A stretch of 64,000 bases of DNA from Hemileia vastatrix (GCA_030280995.1 JASXTE010000002.1:4289683-4353682), one strand, 5' to 3'. Positions 9,264 through 20,912 are shown, numbered from the stretch's first letter. Translations and numbers: made by a program. The notes: a model not told the origin generated them from the letters alone.

Positions 9264-9920
9264 TGTGAAAGTACATAATTCTTCAATGTTCTTACATCTT
9301 CTAATCCAACATGACATGCTTATCGTGTTATACAACTTGTCTATAGTTATCACGTATTTTTCTGTCTTTCTATTTTAGTCGTGCAGTTTTGTGTAGATTC
9401 TACTTTTTCGTGCTATTCAATCATATCCAACCTGCTGATGAGCGAAATCATTATTATATATAGAAGATGTTATGTATTTGTTTTTCCCATCTCTGACTAT
9501 TTCGCTCATCGATTTATTATTACCTTTATAGGTTGGGTATTTTCTTTATTTCAATAAACTTGAATGTTAATGTTTTATTGGTTATTTTAATATGTCAGGT
9601 ACTTATTGGCAGAGATCAGTTTACTTGAGAGGATAGGACGTTTATTGATAAAGCGTCTATTTATTTTATAAAAGGTTCTTTGTACTACTTTGAAATATGA
9701 TCTCTGACTATTTCGCTCATCGATTTATTATTACCTTTATAGGTACTTATTGGCAGAGATCAGTTTACTTGAGAGGATAGGACGTTTATTGATAAAGCGT
9801 CTATTTATTTTATAAAAGGTACTTATTGGCAGAGATCAGTTTACTTGAGAGGATAGGACGTTTATTGATAAAGCGTCTATTTATTTTATAAAAGTCAGGG
9901 TTACTTGTCGAATTCTTTCA
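9264..9920 (+). repeat. 5' LTR of copia element K
   Basis: 657 bp, matching 14155-14811. It contains three 76-bp units (see 9599-9894), a repeated 43-bp block (9489-9532 and about 9700-9742) and a 12-bp inverted repeat GATGAGCGAAAT (9437-9448) with ATTTCGCTCATC (9499-9510). Confidence 0.95.
9599..9894 (+). repeat. Three 76-bp repeats inside the copia LTR
   Basis: Units at 9599-9674, 9743-9818 and 9819-9894 begin GTACTTATTGG and end TTTTATAAAAG; the first is separated by a 68-bp spacer. They recur in the 3' LTR. TTATAAAAG in each unit is TATA-like, so they may be promoter repeats. Confidence 0.85.
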
Positions 9921-9935
9921 GGTTATGGGCCCAGC
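9921..9935 (+). promoter_or_regulatory. Primer-binding site of K: complementary to initiator tRNA-Met anticodon arm
   Basis: GGTTATGGGCCCAGC follows the 5' LTR directly. It is complementary to the anticodon stem-loop (CAU) of initiator tRNA-Met, as in Drosophila copia, which primes with a half-tRNA rather than a tRNA 3' end. Confidence 0.75.
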
Positions 9936-9945
9936 CCTGTATTGA

Positions 9946-12900
9946 ATGTCATCAAGCGATACATTTGATATCCCATCACCAGCACCAACAGATCCATCAT
10001 CAGAATTCTCGACATCTACAGTACGACCTACATCCAACAATATGGAGAACCCTGAAAATTCCAACGATTCCTCTCGAAATATACCTATCCTTTCCTCAGA
10101 CAATTTCCACGAATGGCGCATTCGAATGCTTGCTCATTTAACTCGTCACAAATTAAAATCTTTAGTTTTGGGAAAGGAAAATAAACCTGCCGAAACTGCA
10201 GCACAAGCTGTTATTGATGATTTTCAAACAAAAGTTGACAAAGCGACCGATATTATTATATCTAAAATTGATGCCGGAAATTTAGCTGCGTTTGTTACAG
10301 ATGAAGATATGGAAAGACCATGGCAAATTTGGTCTAAACTAAGCACCCAATATGCTGCTGATGATGCTTCTAATAGAGCCTCAATTTTCTCTCGCTACCA
10401 TGACGTCAAATGTCACGATAAAGGTCTCAAAACTTTTGTTAATGAATTGAGAACTCGCATTAACGAGCTTGGAGCAGTTGGAGTGTCTGTTGAAGGCGAA
10501 CTTGAAGCACATCGAATATTACGTCTTCTTCCTGAATCCTATCAGACTCACAAAGCTCTCATTCTTCATTCCTCTGAAGTTTCTCATCAGAAACTTTCTG
10601 TTCACAATCTACTTTCTCGCTTGGCTCGTCTTGCTATTGAAGTTGATTCTGAGGGTAATGAAAATTCGGCACTTACTTCCACCACGAAGAATTCTGAAAA
10701 GCCCAAGTGGCCGGTTTGTCGCAATGGCAAACACAACCCAAAAACAAAGCATAGTGAAGATAACTGTTTTGAACTTCATCCAGAAAAGAAGAAATCTCGA
10801 GCTGTTTCACAGAATATTTCAATTACTGAGCCTGAAATTCATGCGAATGTCAGTTATGGCCCCACAAAAATTTTTAAGGCGTGTTCAAATAACAGTTGTG
10901 TTGGAAATCTCATTATCTTCGACAGTGGAGCGACAGTTCATATGTTCAGAAACCGTTGTCACTTTAAAAACTATCGCTATTGCCGAAAACCAATTAAACT
11001 TGGTAATGGTACTGTCATTTACAGTCATGGTTCTGGATCCGTTAATCTTGTCACTCCTAGAGAAGTCATTACTCTCACGAACTGTCTACATGTTCCTCAG
11101 ATAAATCAGAATCTAATTGGTATTGGTCCATTTATCAAGCTCGGTTGTCATCAAACGACTAATCCCGATGGCAAAGTTCTGATTTGCAAAGATGGAGAAA
11201 CTATTCTTGACGGACATTGGGATTCATTGGAAGGTCTTGTCGTTCTTAATGCAAAGTTCGGTGAGTCTTTCAATGTTTCTTTCAATTCCTTTTTATCTTC
11301 TAACTCAAAATCGCTCTGGCACTACAGATTAGGCCATTCGAATAATAACTATCTCAACAAATTAGAGAACCAATTAGGTTTTAAATTTATTGAAGATCTC
11401 GGTGTTTGTGAACCGTGTGTTAATGCAAAGCATCATACACATCCTTTTCCAGGAACTTTACCACGAGGTTCACGATTTCTTGAATATTTACACTGCGATT
11501 TAAGTGGCTTAATTTCACCACCATCTGAGGGTGGATCTCGTTATTATTTCAAAATCACTGATTCATTTACATCGTATCGATTTGTGTATATTATTAGCAA
11601 TAAATCAGATACTTTTGATATATTTCAGAAATTTAAAAATCAAATTGAAAACATATCTTTACAAAAAGTTGCGCATTTAATCTGTGACAATGGAACCGAA
11701 TTCATTAATAAAAACTTTTTAGATTTGAGTTCTAAAGATGGCTTCAAGATAATAACCACCTCACCATACACACCTCAGCAGAATCCAATTTCAGAGCGAG
11801 GTAATCGCATCACTACTGAAATGGCAAAATCTCTTCTTTTCCATGCGAATATGCCGGTCGAATATTGGGGAGAAGCAGTAAATACTGCCGTTTATATTGA
11901 GAATCGATTGCCGTGTGCATCTATTGACTTTAAAACTCCATTTGAAAAGAGATTCAATAAGAAGCCTAATCTTTCACACATGCGAACTTTTGGCTGTACA
12001 GCATATGCTCTTCTTAATAAAAGCCTAAGAAAAGGAAAATTTGCAGCAAATTCAATTAAATGCTGTTTTCTTGGATATTCAGACGACACGTCATCATACC
12101 GACTGTTAAGACTTGACATCATGAAGATCCTGTATTCGCATAGCGTGATTTTTGATGAATCAAGTTTTCCTCTAAGCGCTAAAGATCATAAAAATTCAGA
12201 ATTAGTTGAATTTTTTGCAGAAAATTCTGATTTTATTGACATATCTATTGATGCTCGTGACAAAGATTTAACTACGCCTGCTCCTGTTCAACAAGATTTA
12301 GATGCTAACGAAAATTTACAAGATGATATTAGTCATGATGTTACGACAAATTCATCGAGATTCTGGGAGTATAAAGTAACTTCTGATAAAGCTGAAAAAG
12401 ATATTAGTTCAAACATTGACACAAACAACATCATAGTTGGATCAAGAACACGAAATCGTCGAGTACTTAACTCAGCAGTTCTAATTAATGAATATTTATG
12501 TGACACAATGGCATTATCATTGCATTCCACACATGATCTTACATCAAATTCAGTGTTCTCAGATCCTCTTACCTACTTTGAGGCAATTAATCGACCTGAT
12601 TCTGACAATTGGGTTGATGCAATAGATAAAGAATTAAAAATGATAGAGGAGCAAAAAGTGTGGGAAATAGTCGAAAAACCAGATGATAGTCCCACTATTG
12701 GTTCAGTATGGGTTTTTAAAATTAAACGAGATGCAGATGGTAACGTCAGTAAATACAAAGCCAGACTATGTGCAAGAGGTTGTTCTCAGAAGGCTGGTAT
12801 AAACTATTTTGAAACTTTCGCACCCACTGGACGATTGACTACACTCCGAGTTTTAATCAGTTTAGCTAATAGTGAAGACTGGGAATTTGCTCAAATGGAC

Positions 12901-14169
12901 GTCAAAGGAGCTTTCCTTCATGGAATACCTGATGAAGAAGTATTCATGAATTTCCCTCTTGGAATGAGAAAACCTGCTAATTTCAATAATCCCGTACTTT
13001 TACTCAAACGGTCACTTTATGGTCTCAAGCAAGCTTCCCGTTGTTGGTACAATGAATTATTAAATTTCTTTTACTCAATAAATTTTTACCCATCTTCAGC
13101 AGATCCATGTCTATTTATTCACGAAAGCGAAACCAATCCTTGTTATGTTCATGTTCATGTCGACGATCTCTCTATTTTTGGAAGAGACATTTCATGGTTC
13201 AAAGAAGCAATCAAGACACATTTTGAAATGGACGACTTAGGTGATGCAAAGTTCATCCTAGGAATGCGAGTTACGAGAAATCGAGAAGCAAAGACCATTT
13301 CGCTTTGTCAAGATCAAGAAATCAGAGACTTACTTCAATCATATGAAATGAGCGATTGCAAGCCAATTTCCACTCCCATGATGATGAATACTCAACTGGA
13401 AAAGGCAACAGAGGATGAAATTGAAGCTTTTTCCAAATTAAATATCAATTATCGAAGAGCTGTTGGACGATTGAATTATATTACACAAGGAACTCGACCC
13501 GACATTGCTTTTGTTAATAGTCAACTTGCTCAATTTTTAAATGCACCAGGTATAAAACATTGGATTGCATTTAAGAGAGTATTACGTTACTTAAAAGGCA
13601 CTATTAATGTCTCACTGAATTTTAAAAGTTTTAATGTCTTCTCAAACAGTGGAAATTTTAGTCATTCATTACCCGATGGCTTTGCTGATGCTGATTGGGC
13701 AGGATGTCGAGAGACACGTCGTTCAACAACAGGCTATGTGTTTGTCATAAATGGAACAGCTGTAAGCTGGAGGTGTAAAAAGCAACCAACTGTTGCTTTA
13801 AGTACTTCTGAAGCTGAGAGTAAAGCTACCGTCGATGCAAGTCAAGAAGCAATCTGGATGCAAAATCTACTCATTGATCTTGGTTATGACCGAAAGACAT
13901 CCTCAACGCTTTTCTCAGATAATCAAGGTAGTATAGCACTCTGTAAAAATCCTGTATTCCATGCAAGAACAAAACACATCGAAATTCAATTTCATTGGAT
14001 TAGAGAACAAATCAGCAATGGTAAAATTGATCTCAGATATATTCCTACTACCGACATGGTCGCAGATATTTTCACAAAATCCTTAAGTAAAGAAAAATTC
14101 ACCAGATTCACTAAGAAAATAGGCTTGTTGGATACGATTGACAGCAAGGAGGGGTGTGAAAGTACATAA
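9946..14169 (+). CDS. gag-pol: Ty1/copia Gag-Pol polyprotein (1407 aa)
   Basis: A single ORF from ATG 9946, 26 bp after the LTR, to TAA at 14167-14169, just inside the 3' LTR. Domains in order: Gag (about residues 45-230, UBN2-like, FHEWRIRMLAHL); a poor Cys/His stretch (CRNGKHNPKTKH); aspartic protease with DSGAT at about 326; integrase with HHCC (about 459-491) and D, D, E near 518, 581 and 616; a Ty1-type reverse transcriptase (about 920-1160) with HVDDL near 1071 in place of the usual YVDD; and RNase H (DADWAG near 1247, STSEAES). Protease, integrase, RT order is diagnostic of Ty1/copia. No stop or frameshift is seen and the length is normal for the family. It encodes all activities for retrotransposition in virus-like particles. 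The HVDD variant keeps both catalytic aspartates. Confidence 0.95.
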   Translation: MSSSDTFDIPSPAPTDPSSEFSTSTVRPTSNNMENPENSNDSSRNIPILSSDNFHEWRIRMLAHLTRHKLKSLVLGKENKPAETAAQAVIDDFQTKVDKATDIIISKIDAGNLAAFVTDEDMERPWQIWSKLSTQYAADDASNRASIFSRYHDVKCHDKGLKTFVNELRTRINELGAVGVSVEGELEAHRILRLLPESYQTHKALILHSSEVSHQKLSVHNLLSRLARLAIEVDSEGNENSALTSTTKNSEKPKWPVCRNGKHNPKTKHSEDNCFELHPEKKKSRAVSQNISITEPEIHANVSYGPTKIFKACSNNSCVGNLIIFDSGATVHMFRNRCHFKNYRYCRKPIKLGNGTVIYSHGSGSVNLVTPREVITLTNCLHVPQINQNLIGIGPFIKLGCHQTTNPDGKVLICKDGETILDGHWDSLEGLVVLNAKFGESFNVSFNSFLSSNSKSLWHYRLGHSNNNYLNKLENQLGFKFIEDLGVCEPCVNAKHHTHPFPGTLPRGSRFLEYLHCDLSGLISPPSEGGSRYYFKITDSFTSYRFVYIISNKSDTFDIFQKFKNQIENISLQKVAHLICDNGTEFINKNFLDLSSKDGFKIITTSPYTPQQNPISERGNRITTEMAKSLLFHANMPVEYWGEAVNTAVYIENRLPCASIDFKTPFEKRFNKKPNLSHMRTFGCTAYALLNKSLRKGKFAANSIKCCFLGYSDDTSSYRLLRLDIMKILYSHSVIFDESSFPLSAKDHKNSELVEFFAENSDFIDISIDARDKDLTTPAPVQQDLDANENLQDDISHDVTTNSSRFWEYKVTSDKAEKDISSNIDTNNIIVGSRTRNRRVLNSAVLINEYLCDTMALSLHSTHDLTSNSVFSDPLTYFEAINRPDSDNWVDAIDKELKMIEEQKVWEIVEKPDDSPTIGSVWVFKIKRDADGNVSKYKARLCARGCSQKAGINYFETFAPTGRLTTLRVLISLANSEDWEFAQMDVKGAFLHGIPDEEVFMNFPLGMRKPANFNNPVLLLKRSLYGLKQASRCWYNELLNFFYSINFYPSSADPCLFIHESETNPCYVHVHVDDLSIFGRDISWFKEAIKTHFEMDDLGDAKFILGMRVTRNREAKTISLCQDQEIRDLLQSYEMSDCKPISTPMMMNTQLEKATEDEIEAFSKLNINYRRAVGRLNYITQGTRPDIAFVNSQLAQFLNAPGIKHWIAFKRVLRYLKGTINVSLNFKSFNVFSNSGNFSHSLPDGFADADWAGCRETRRSTTGYVFVINGTAVSWRCKKQPTVALSTSEAESKATVDASQEAIWMQNLLIDLGYDRKTSSTLFSDNQGSIALCKNPVFHARTKHIEIQFHWIREQISNGKIDLRYIPTTDMVADIFTKSLSKEKFTRFTKKIGLLDTIDSKEGCEST
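14143..14154 (+). promoter_or_regulatory. Polypurine tract of copia element K
   Basis: AGCAAGGAGGGG directly before the 3' LTR and inside the last codons of the polyprotein. Confidence 0.75.
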
Positions 14170-14811
14170 TTCTTCAATGTTCTTACATCTTCTAATCCAA
14201 CATGACATGCTTATCGTGTTATACAACTTGTCTATAGTTATCACGTATTTTTCTGTCTTTCTATTTTAGTCGTGCAGTTTTGTGTAGATTCTACTTTTTC
14301 GTGCTATTCAATCATATCCAACCTGCTGATGAGCGAAATCATTATTATATATAGAAGATGTTATGTATTTGTTTTTCCCATCTCTGACTATTTCGCTCAT
14401 CGATTTATTATTACCTTTATAGGTTGGGTATTTTCTTTATTTCAATAAACTTGAATGTTAATGTTTTATTGGTTATTTTAATATGTCAGGTACTTATTGG
14501 CAGAGATCAGTTTACTTGAGAGGATAGGACGTTTATTGATAAAGCGTCTATTTATTTTATAAAAGGTTCTTTGTACTACTTTGAAATATGATCTCTGACT
14601 ATTTCGCTCATCGATTTATTATTACCTTTATAGGTACTTATTGGCAGAGATCAGTTTACTTGAGAGGATAGGACGTTTATTGATAAAGCGTCTATTTATT
14701 TTATAAAAGGTACTTATTGGCAGAGATCAGTTTACTTGAGAGGATAGGACGTTTATTGATAAAGCGTCTATTTATTTTATAAAAGTCAGGGTTACTTGTC
14801 GAATTCTTTCA
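14155..14811 (+). repeat. 3' LTR of copia element K
   Basis: 657 bp, apparently identical to 9264-9920, including the internal 76-bp repeats. It is followed by the second TSD copy. Confidence 0.95.
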
Positions 14812-15382
14812 GAAGAGGAGGTGGATGAACTGGTTGAAGAGGATGAGGATGAAGTTCCCATCTCAAAGCAGGCTCCAAAGAAGCGGCAGATGATCTTCAA
14901 AGATGATGAAGAGGAGAAGGAAGTGACAGTAGAGGTCACTCCGTGGCTATTTTTAGAGCCTGACCCCAGTTTTGAAGTAAGTCTGCCTTTTCTTGTTTCA
15001 AGATTCTGTTACTGATGACTGTATGTTTTTAGAATTCAGATGTCATCATGGAAGCTCCAATTGTGGAATCTGTGCCATCCCTGCCGATTGAGGCAAGTCA
15101 ACTGGTGGTTGATTTAAGGGAGGATAACGAGGAAACCCTTGACCAGGTATGGTCGAAGAAACCTTGGCAGGGTCGACAAGCTCGATTCATTGATAATTAA
15201 GTGATGAGATTGACAAGACTGTCAATGCTGCCTCCTTCAATGTGGCAGAAGAATTACTGGAGATTGGAGAAGTGGTACCAGTAGGAGAGGAGGAGGTATT
15301 TGAAAAATACACGAAGGAAATAAGGGTGGTATTGGAAAAAATGAAGAAATTGGTTTGGGAGAAAATACAGGAGAAAATTTGA

Positions 15383-16225
15383 AATGGAAAGAGAAAAAAG
15401 AAAGGAAGGAAAAAAGTAGAAAGCAACTTGTGTATTTATTTATTTATTTTATTTTGTTGTTTTAATTGAAATTTTAATATATATTTTATAAGATTTTGAA
15501 AAAAGAAAAAGAAAGAAAAAAATATTGGAAAGAAGAAAAGAAAAAATATTTAACTGAGAAAATTTTAGTTTAAGTTTTGAAAGGAAAAAAAATTTAAGTA
15601 AGAAGAAAAAAAAAATAGTTGATTGAAACAATTTCATTTGAAATGAAAATTTAATGAGAGAAAAATTTTTTATTTGTGAAATTTTATTTATTGAATTTTT
15701 GAGGAATTTTGGTTATTTGAAAAGAAAGAAAAAAATAGTTTTGAAAAAAGAATTTGAAAGAAAGAAGTAATTTGTTTGAAGAATTTTAGAAGAGAGATTT
15801 AAAGTTTGAAGTGAAGTTTGAGGAAGATTGTTGTATTGAGTTCGTGAAAAATTTCAATAGTTCAAAGAAAAAGAAATAAGGGAAAAGAAGTAAAGTTTGA
15901 AAAGAGAAAAGAAAGAAAATTAAAGGAATTATTGATTTTTAAGATTTTATTTTAATGAATTTTAAGACTTTATTTTTATTATTTTATTTTATTTTTTATT
16001 TTTAACTTTTTTAATTTTATTTTTTTTATTTTAGTTTATTTTATTTTATTTTATTTATTTATATTTTTTAAAAAGGAAAGTTGAAAAAAAGCTTTTGAAA
16101 AGAAGAAAGAAGAAAAGAGAGAACAGAGTAAGGAATTTTAGAAGAGAAGAAGTTTTAGAGTTTTAAGAAAAGAAAAGAAATGAGAAAGAAAAAAAGAAAA
16201 GAGAAGAGAAAAATAAAAGAGAGTT
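15383..16225. other. Low-complexity stretch between antisense gene and pol of element C
   Basis: Purine-rich (GAAAAG-type) sequence with a TTTTA-rich core at about 15961-16074. On C's sense strand this core reads TAAAA, as in G and B. The two convergent genes end on either side. No gene is seen. Confidence 0.75.
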
Positions 16226-19200
16226 CTAAAGTTTTGGTTTTAAAGGATATTTAAGATGAAAATATTTTAGGAGTTCAGGGGCGTTAGAAACATTGATGGC
16301 TGGTTCCCAGGATGTTTTGTCTGAGTCATTGAGGAAGCCTTCCCATTCCACAAGGTATTGTATTTTCCCCTTGCGCATTCTTGAATCAAGGATACGGCTT
16401 ACTTCCCACTCTAGATGGTCTTCTACTTCAACCAGTTCCGGAGGAGGTTGGTTCCTGCCCAGGTATGTTTCTTGAGCCAGTACCAGGAGAGATACGTGAA
16501 AAACAGGGCGAATGGCCTGCCATTTAGGAGGTAGCTTGAGTTGAAATGCAGTTTTAGAGACTTTGGAGTCAATTTCGAATGGTCCCAAGCATTTTTTGGC
16601 CAGTTTCTTTGATGGTCGAGTTGTTCAAATGTTTTTTGCATCAAGCCATACTTTGTCACCTGGTTTGAAGGAAGGAGCAGATTGTTGATGTTTGTTGGCC
16701 TGTTCCTTGTACCTTCTAATCGCTAATTCCAAGTTTGATTTAAGTTCTTCTTGGAGTCGTGATATGGTTCAAAGATAATGTTCCGCAGGATGACTAGTTC
16801 CTGCATGGATTGAGTTGAATTGAGGATGTCTTCCATCAAAAGTTTCAAAGGGAGATTGTCGTGTCAAAGAATGAGTCGAGTTATTATAAGCAAATTTGGC
16901 CAATGGTAACCATGTGGTCCAATCGTCTTGTTGGTAACTGACATACATTTGAAGGTATTGTTTGAGGATTTGATTGACCCTTTCCGTTTGCCCATCGGTT
17001 TCAGGATGATAGGCCGTGGAGAGATTCCTTGTGATATTGAGTTGTTGACACAATTGAGTCCAGAATTTGGATACAAACAATTAGCCTCTATCTGAAATAA
17101 TATCATTAGGTAATCCATGTTTGAAAAATACATATTCTAGAAACAATTTTGACAAATCTTCTTCTGTAGCAGTAATAGTGGTTTTAATGAAAATCTATCT
17201 ACTATTACTAATATAGCATCAAAATTATTATAAAAAGGAAGTTGAGATATAAAATCCATTGATAAAGATTCCCAAGGTTTAGAGGGAATATGAAGTGGTT
17301 GAAGCAACCCATGCTTCCGGTGACGGGGAGCCTTATTCCTATTACATTTGTATCAAGATCTTATATAGGCCTTGATTTCTCTGGTCATTCCTGGCCAGAA
17401 GAAATCCCTTGCTATTAACTGGTAGGTTTTATCAACCCCAAAATGACCAGTTAATGGAGAATCATGTCGACTGTTGAGAATCCATAGTTTTTTTTCATTG
17501 TTGTTGGGTATGACTACTCTACCTTCAAAAACTAATAGACCTGATTCAATACTAAATCTTTTGGCCCCTTGCTTTGAGAGTATTTTGTCTTTTAACCCTA
17601 AACAATAATTGTCCTTCAACTGAGCTTTGAGGATGTTGGATAGTGGATTTTGAAAAGATTTAATTGTCATTGAATTAAGTTGATGAGTTGTTAACATTGA
17701 TTCGTTGAAGATTGATTTCACATTTGCTGGGTTCTTCTCAGAAAATGCGTCCCCCTGCTGTGGGTAAACGTTGTCCCAACGTGACAGGATATCTGGGACA
17801 ATGCAGTTCTTACCTGGGCAATAGGAAATAGAAAAAGGAATTCAGACAAGAATTCAGCCCACCTGGCTTGACGCCTGGTTAACACTTTGGAAGACATAAA
17901 GTATTTCAAAGCATTATGATCAGTCAGGATTTTAAAAGGAATATCTTGGCTGAGAAGAAAAGATTGCCATTTTTTAAGACAATGGATAATAGCTAAAAGC
18001 TCCTTGTCATGAATTTTGTAATTTAATTCTGCTGCAATGAGTTTGCATGACTCAAAAGCAACAGAGTGATAGAATTTTGTTTCAGGATTGAATTGAGAAA
18101 TGACCCCTGCGATAGCATAATCGCTAGCATCTGTCTCGACTATTGTTGAAGCAGAAGGATCAAAGTGTCAAAGAATTGGAGCTGTGGTAAATGCAGTCTT
18201 CAATGCTTCGAATTCCTTTTGTGCTGTAGAAGTAAAAACAAAAGGAATATCTTTTCTAAGAAGAGAAGTAAGATTGGAAATAGTTTTAGAGTAATCTTTA
18301 ATAAATTTTCTATAGAAATTGGCAAAACCCAAGAATCCTTGGAGGGATTTAACGGTTTCGGGCTCAGGCCATTCCAGGACTTTTTGGACCTTTTTGTTGT
18401 CCATGACTAAACCATCAGTGGACAACGCAAACCCCAAAAAATCAATAGATTTGAGATGTAACTGGCATTTATTGTGCTTGGAATAGAGACCATGATCTTG
18501 AAGGCGATTTAGAACCTGTCAAACATGATGAATATGTTTGTCTAGTGTCTTTGAGAAAATTAAAATATTGTCTAAGTAGACAACAACAAATTGTTTGACA
18601 ACATCTTGAAAGATGTCATTAACAAAAGTTTGAAAAGTAGATGGTGCGTTACATAATTCAAAAGGCATGACTAAATATTCAAAACTAACAAATCATTAAA
18701 AAGGGTAAGAAGCAATGACATAGGAGGAACGGGATATGCATTCTTCTTTGTGACTGTGTTGAGCTTTCTATAGTCAACACACAACCTAAGGCTACCGTCT
18801 TTTTTCTTTACAAAAAGAAAAGGGGAGCCGGTTGGAGATTTACTGGCTCTGATGAAACCTTTGGCTACATCCTCTGCAATGTAGTCTTGAAGAAATTGAG
18901 ATTTGTCCTTTGACAAAGAATAGACAGGACCTGCCGGAGGTACTGGACCTATTATCTCTATTTTATGGTCGTAGGGTCAATGAGGTGGTAACTTATTGGC
19001 CTTGCAGATTGAGAAAACATTGAGGAAATCGTGATAGATTTCTGGTAGAGTTGTTTTAATGGCTTTAACATTGATTTGGTCGTCCTCATCATCTTGGAAA
19101 GAATCTGTCAAGGGAAGACCAGAATTGAGAAAGCATAATTTGACTACTTTGAGACAATTTAAATCCTTTTCAAGTGAAGTGATTGAGCTAGAAAGGTTAG

Positions 19201-19750
19201 CCAATTGCTCATTTAGAGAAATATCAGATGCTTGAAAGTCATCTGGCAGAGATTTGTCCTCTAGCAGGACATTGTCAGGCGGGTTGTTTAACTCCCTATT
19301 GACCTGCATTGAAGAATCAGAAATATACTTAGCGCGTGGGGTGATCAATCCCCATGACCAATCAATTTCAGAATTCCAATGCGTTAAAAAGTCATGGCCA
19401 AGGATGGTATTGTCCATTCTTGGGGTGTCCAAGACTGATAATTCCCACTTGAAGGGGGGAAAATTTGATTAGTTGAAAACCCATAAAACTGTCTTACTTA
19501 CCCAATATATGGGTTCCTCTGATTCGACAAATAAATTGGAGTTTGATCAATATCTGTGAATTTCAACTTTAAATTCTCAGCAAAAGATAAACTGACAAAC
19601 TTAATTGAAGCTCTAGAGTCTATAAGACAACTGAAGGGGGTATCCTCCTTAAAAAGAATGAATCTCAAGTGGTTTAAGGCAACTCCAGTCCTTAAGACAT
19701 GGAGGTTCTGTGCACTGGGAGAGATAAGATAGTTTGCTTTGCACCCAAGT
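16226..19750 (-). pseudogene. pol: Decayed chromovirus Pol of element C
   Basis: Read right to left in several frames with stops and frameshifts. The protease region includes ILGHDFL (19432-18977 segment). Reverse transcriptase begins with [20 protein letters not shown] (18916-18671) but the frame breaks after AYPVP. RT thumb and RNase H pieces follow (18437-18168, 17909-17718). Integrase zinc-domain sequence lies at 17721-17353 and the core's Glu region (AYHPETDGQTERVNQ) at 17080-16769. The C-terminus (16588-16226) carries a chromodomain: EVEDHLEWEVSRILDSR, then YLVEWEGF and TSWEP. A chromodomain steers integration toward modified histones in this clade. No full-length product is possible. 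Confidence 0.85.
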
Positions 19751-19760
19751 AAACTATCTA

Positions 19761-20912
19761 CTAGTTTTTTGACCTTGAACTAGTACCTTCTCTTTCCTTC
19801 AACTTAACACAATCTTCTAGCTTGTGCTTACCCCCACAATACATACATAATCCATTATCTGCTTGTCTCTTCCTCTCAGCTTCTTTAAGTTCCCCTTTTA
19901 GATCCAGTAACTTACTGATATTTCCTGGGGTCAAGCTTTTTGGTTGAGGTTTGTCCTTTCCCTTATTGGGTTTGGATTGAGTTGTTTGTGGGTGTGAAGA
20001 AGGTCCCGATTTAAAATTTAGGCCTTCAAATTTGTTGGCGTATCGACAATGTTGTAGTCGTCCTTGGTAAACGCTGTTGAGTTTGAGGGTTTGATCCATT
20101 AAATCCGTTAAAGTAGTCATCTTCTGACCATGAAGATTTAATTGATCCAGAATACTCAAAAGAAGTCCCTTTTTGAAATGATACTTGATGGCAGCATCAT
20201 TCCAACCTACTCAAGTTTGAAGTGCTTTGAAGTTTGAGATATATTCAGAGGCTTTACCATTATCACTTATGCGGAGGAAATCAAGTTCAATTTCCGCGTT
20301 GTCAGTTTCATTAGGGTCACCGAACAACGTAAAGAGTTGGTCTTCAAACTTTTTCCAGTTATTAATGAGTAAGTGGGTTTCTGTCAAAGAGAGCATGAGA
20401 AGATAAGGTTCAAACCACCTTGCTGCTTTTCCGGCTAGGAATGAAGAAGCGTAAACAACCTTTGATTGGTCGTTATTGAACAGGAGCTTGCAGGTTTGCA
20501 AGAAGGGGCGCAATCTTTCTGGATGTTTTCTTTTGAATTTATCAGGAGATTTCATGGAAGGAGTTTTGAATTTTGATCCCTTGAAAGATGTTGGATTTGA
20601 AAGGGTTTTCATGAAAAGTCTCATGAAGTCTTCCAGAGAAGTAGATGGTCCAGGTTCCAAAGGTTGACCAGAAGGGTGAGTAGCAGGGGCAGATGGTGCC
20701 TCATGCATCGTATCCTCTCCTTCTTCTTCCTCGCTAGAATCATCAAAATCCTGGGGAATGTCTTCTACAGATTGGACTGAGTGTCCCCATTCCCTAAGGT
20801 TGAGAGGCTCCTGGGAGTGAGTGCGGGAAACAAGCCATGTGTCTGTTGGCCTGCCTCTGGCTTGAGCCCTAGTAGTAGCGCCCGCAGGAGGAGTGCGTTG
20901 AACAGGTGCCAT
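19761..20912 (-). pseudogene. gag: Gag of element C, one stop codon
   Basis: Starts at ATG 20912 (MAPVQRTPPAGATTRAQ), about 75 bp inside the 5' LTR. One frame runs to 19761 except for a TGA at 20213-20211. It has an acidic N-terminal segment, a retrotransposon Gag core (FLAGKAARWFEPY, then LFTLFGDPNE) and a C-terminal zinc knuckle CMYCGGKHKLEDC, about 383 residues overall. Gag forms the particle shell and binds element RNA. From memory this Gag type is common in rust fungi. The single stop is probably a later mutation. Confidence 0.85.

Larger units (their letters stand above)
9264..14811 (+). mobile_element. Intact Ty1/copia element K
   Basis: 5,548 bp with two 657-bp LTRs (9264-9920 and 14155-14811) that look identical, both TGTGAAAG...TTTCA. 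The perfect TSD GAAGA is at 9259-9263 and 14812-14816. One uninterrupted gag-pol ORF, a primer-binding site and a polypurine tract are present. This indicates a recent, possibly still active insertion. Confidence 0.95.
8872..15382 (+). pseudogene. Antisense Cys-rich gene of element C, split by copia element K
   Basis: Function unknown. The ATG at 8872 opens a frame running to 9263, where element K is inserted with TSD GAAGA; the frame resumes at 14817 in phase. Two likely introns follow, both phase 0: 14977-15032 (GTAAGT...TTTTTAG, with CTGAT branch-like site) and 15147-15208. The final exon is 15209-15382. Residues 26-60 hold C-X2-C-X6-C-X12-C-X2-C-X6-C, the same spacing as G2 and B2, with CKFCPWRRVTCD as second half. 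The middle is acidic (VEEDEDEVP) and the tail is a charged helix. It lies antisense to C's pol and directly inside the 3' LTR, the position of G2 and B2 in their elements. Before K landed it was probably an intact gene of about 240 residues. The second intron's acceptor was chosen because it keeps the frame. Confidence 0.7.

Noticed and set aside
8826..9353. Minus-strand ORF of 175 codons
   Set aside because: Shadow of the Cys-rich gene and of the copia LTR; the plus frame has the Cys pattern and introns.
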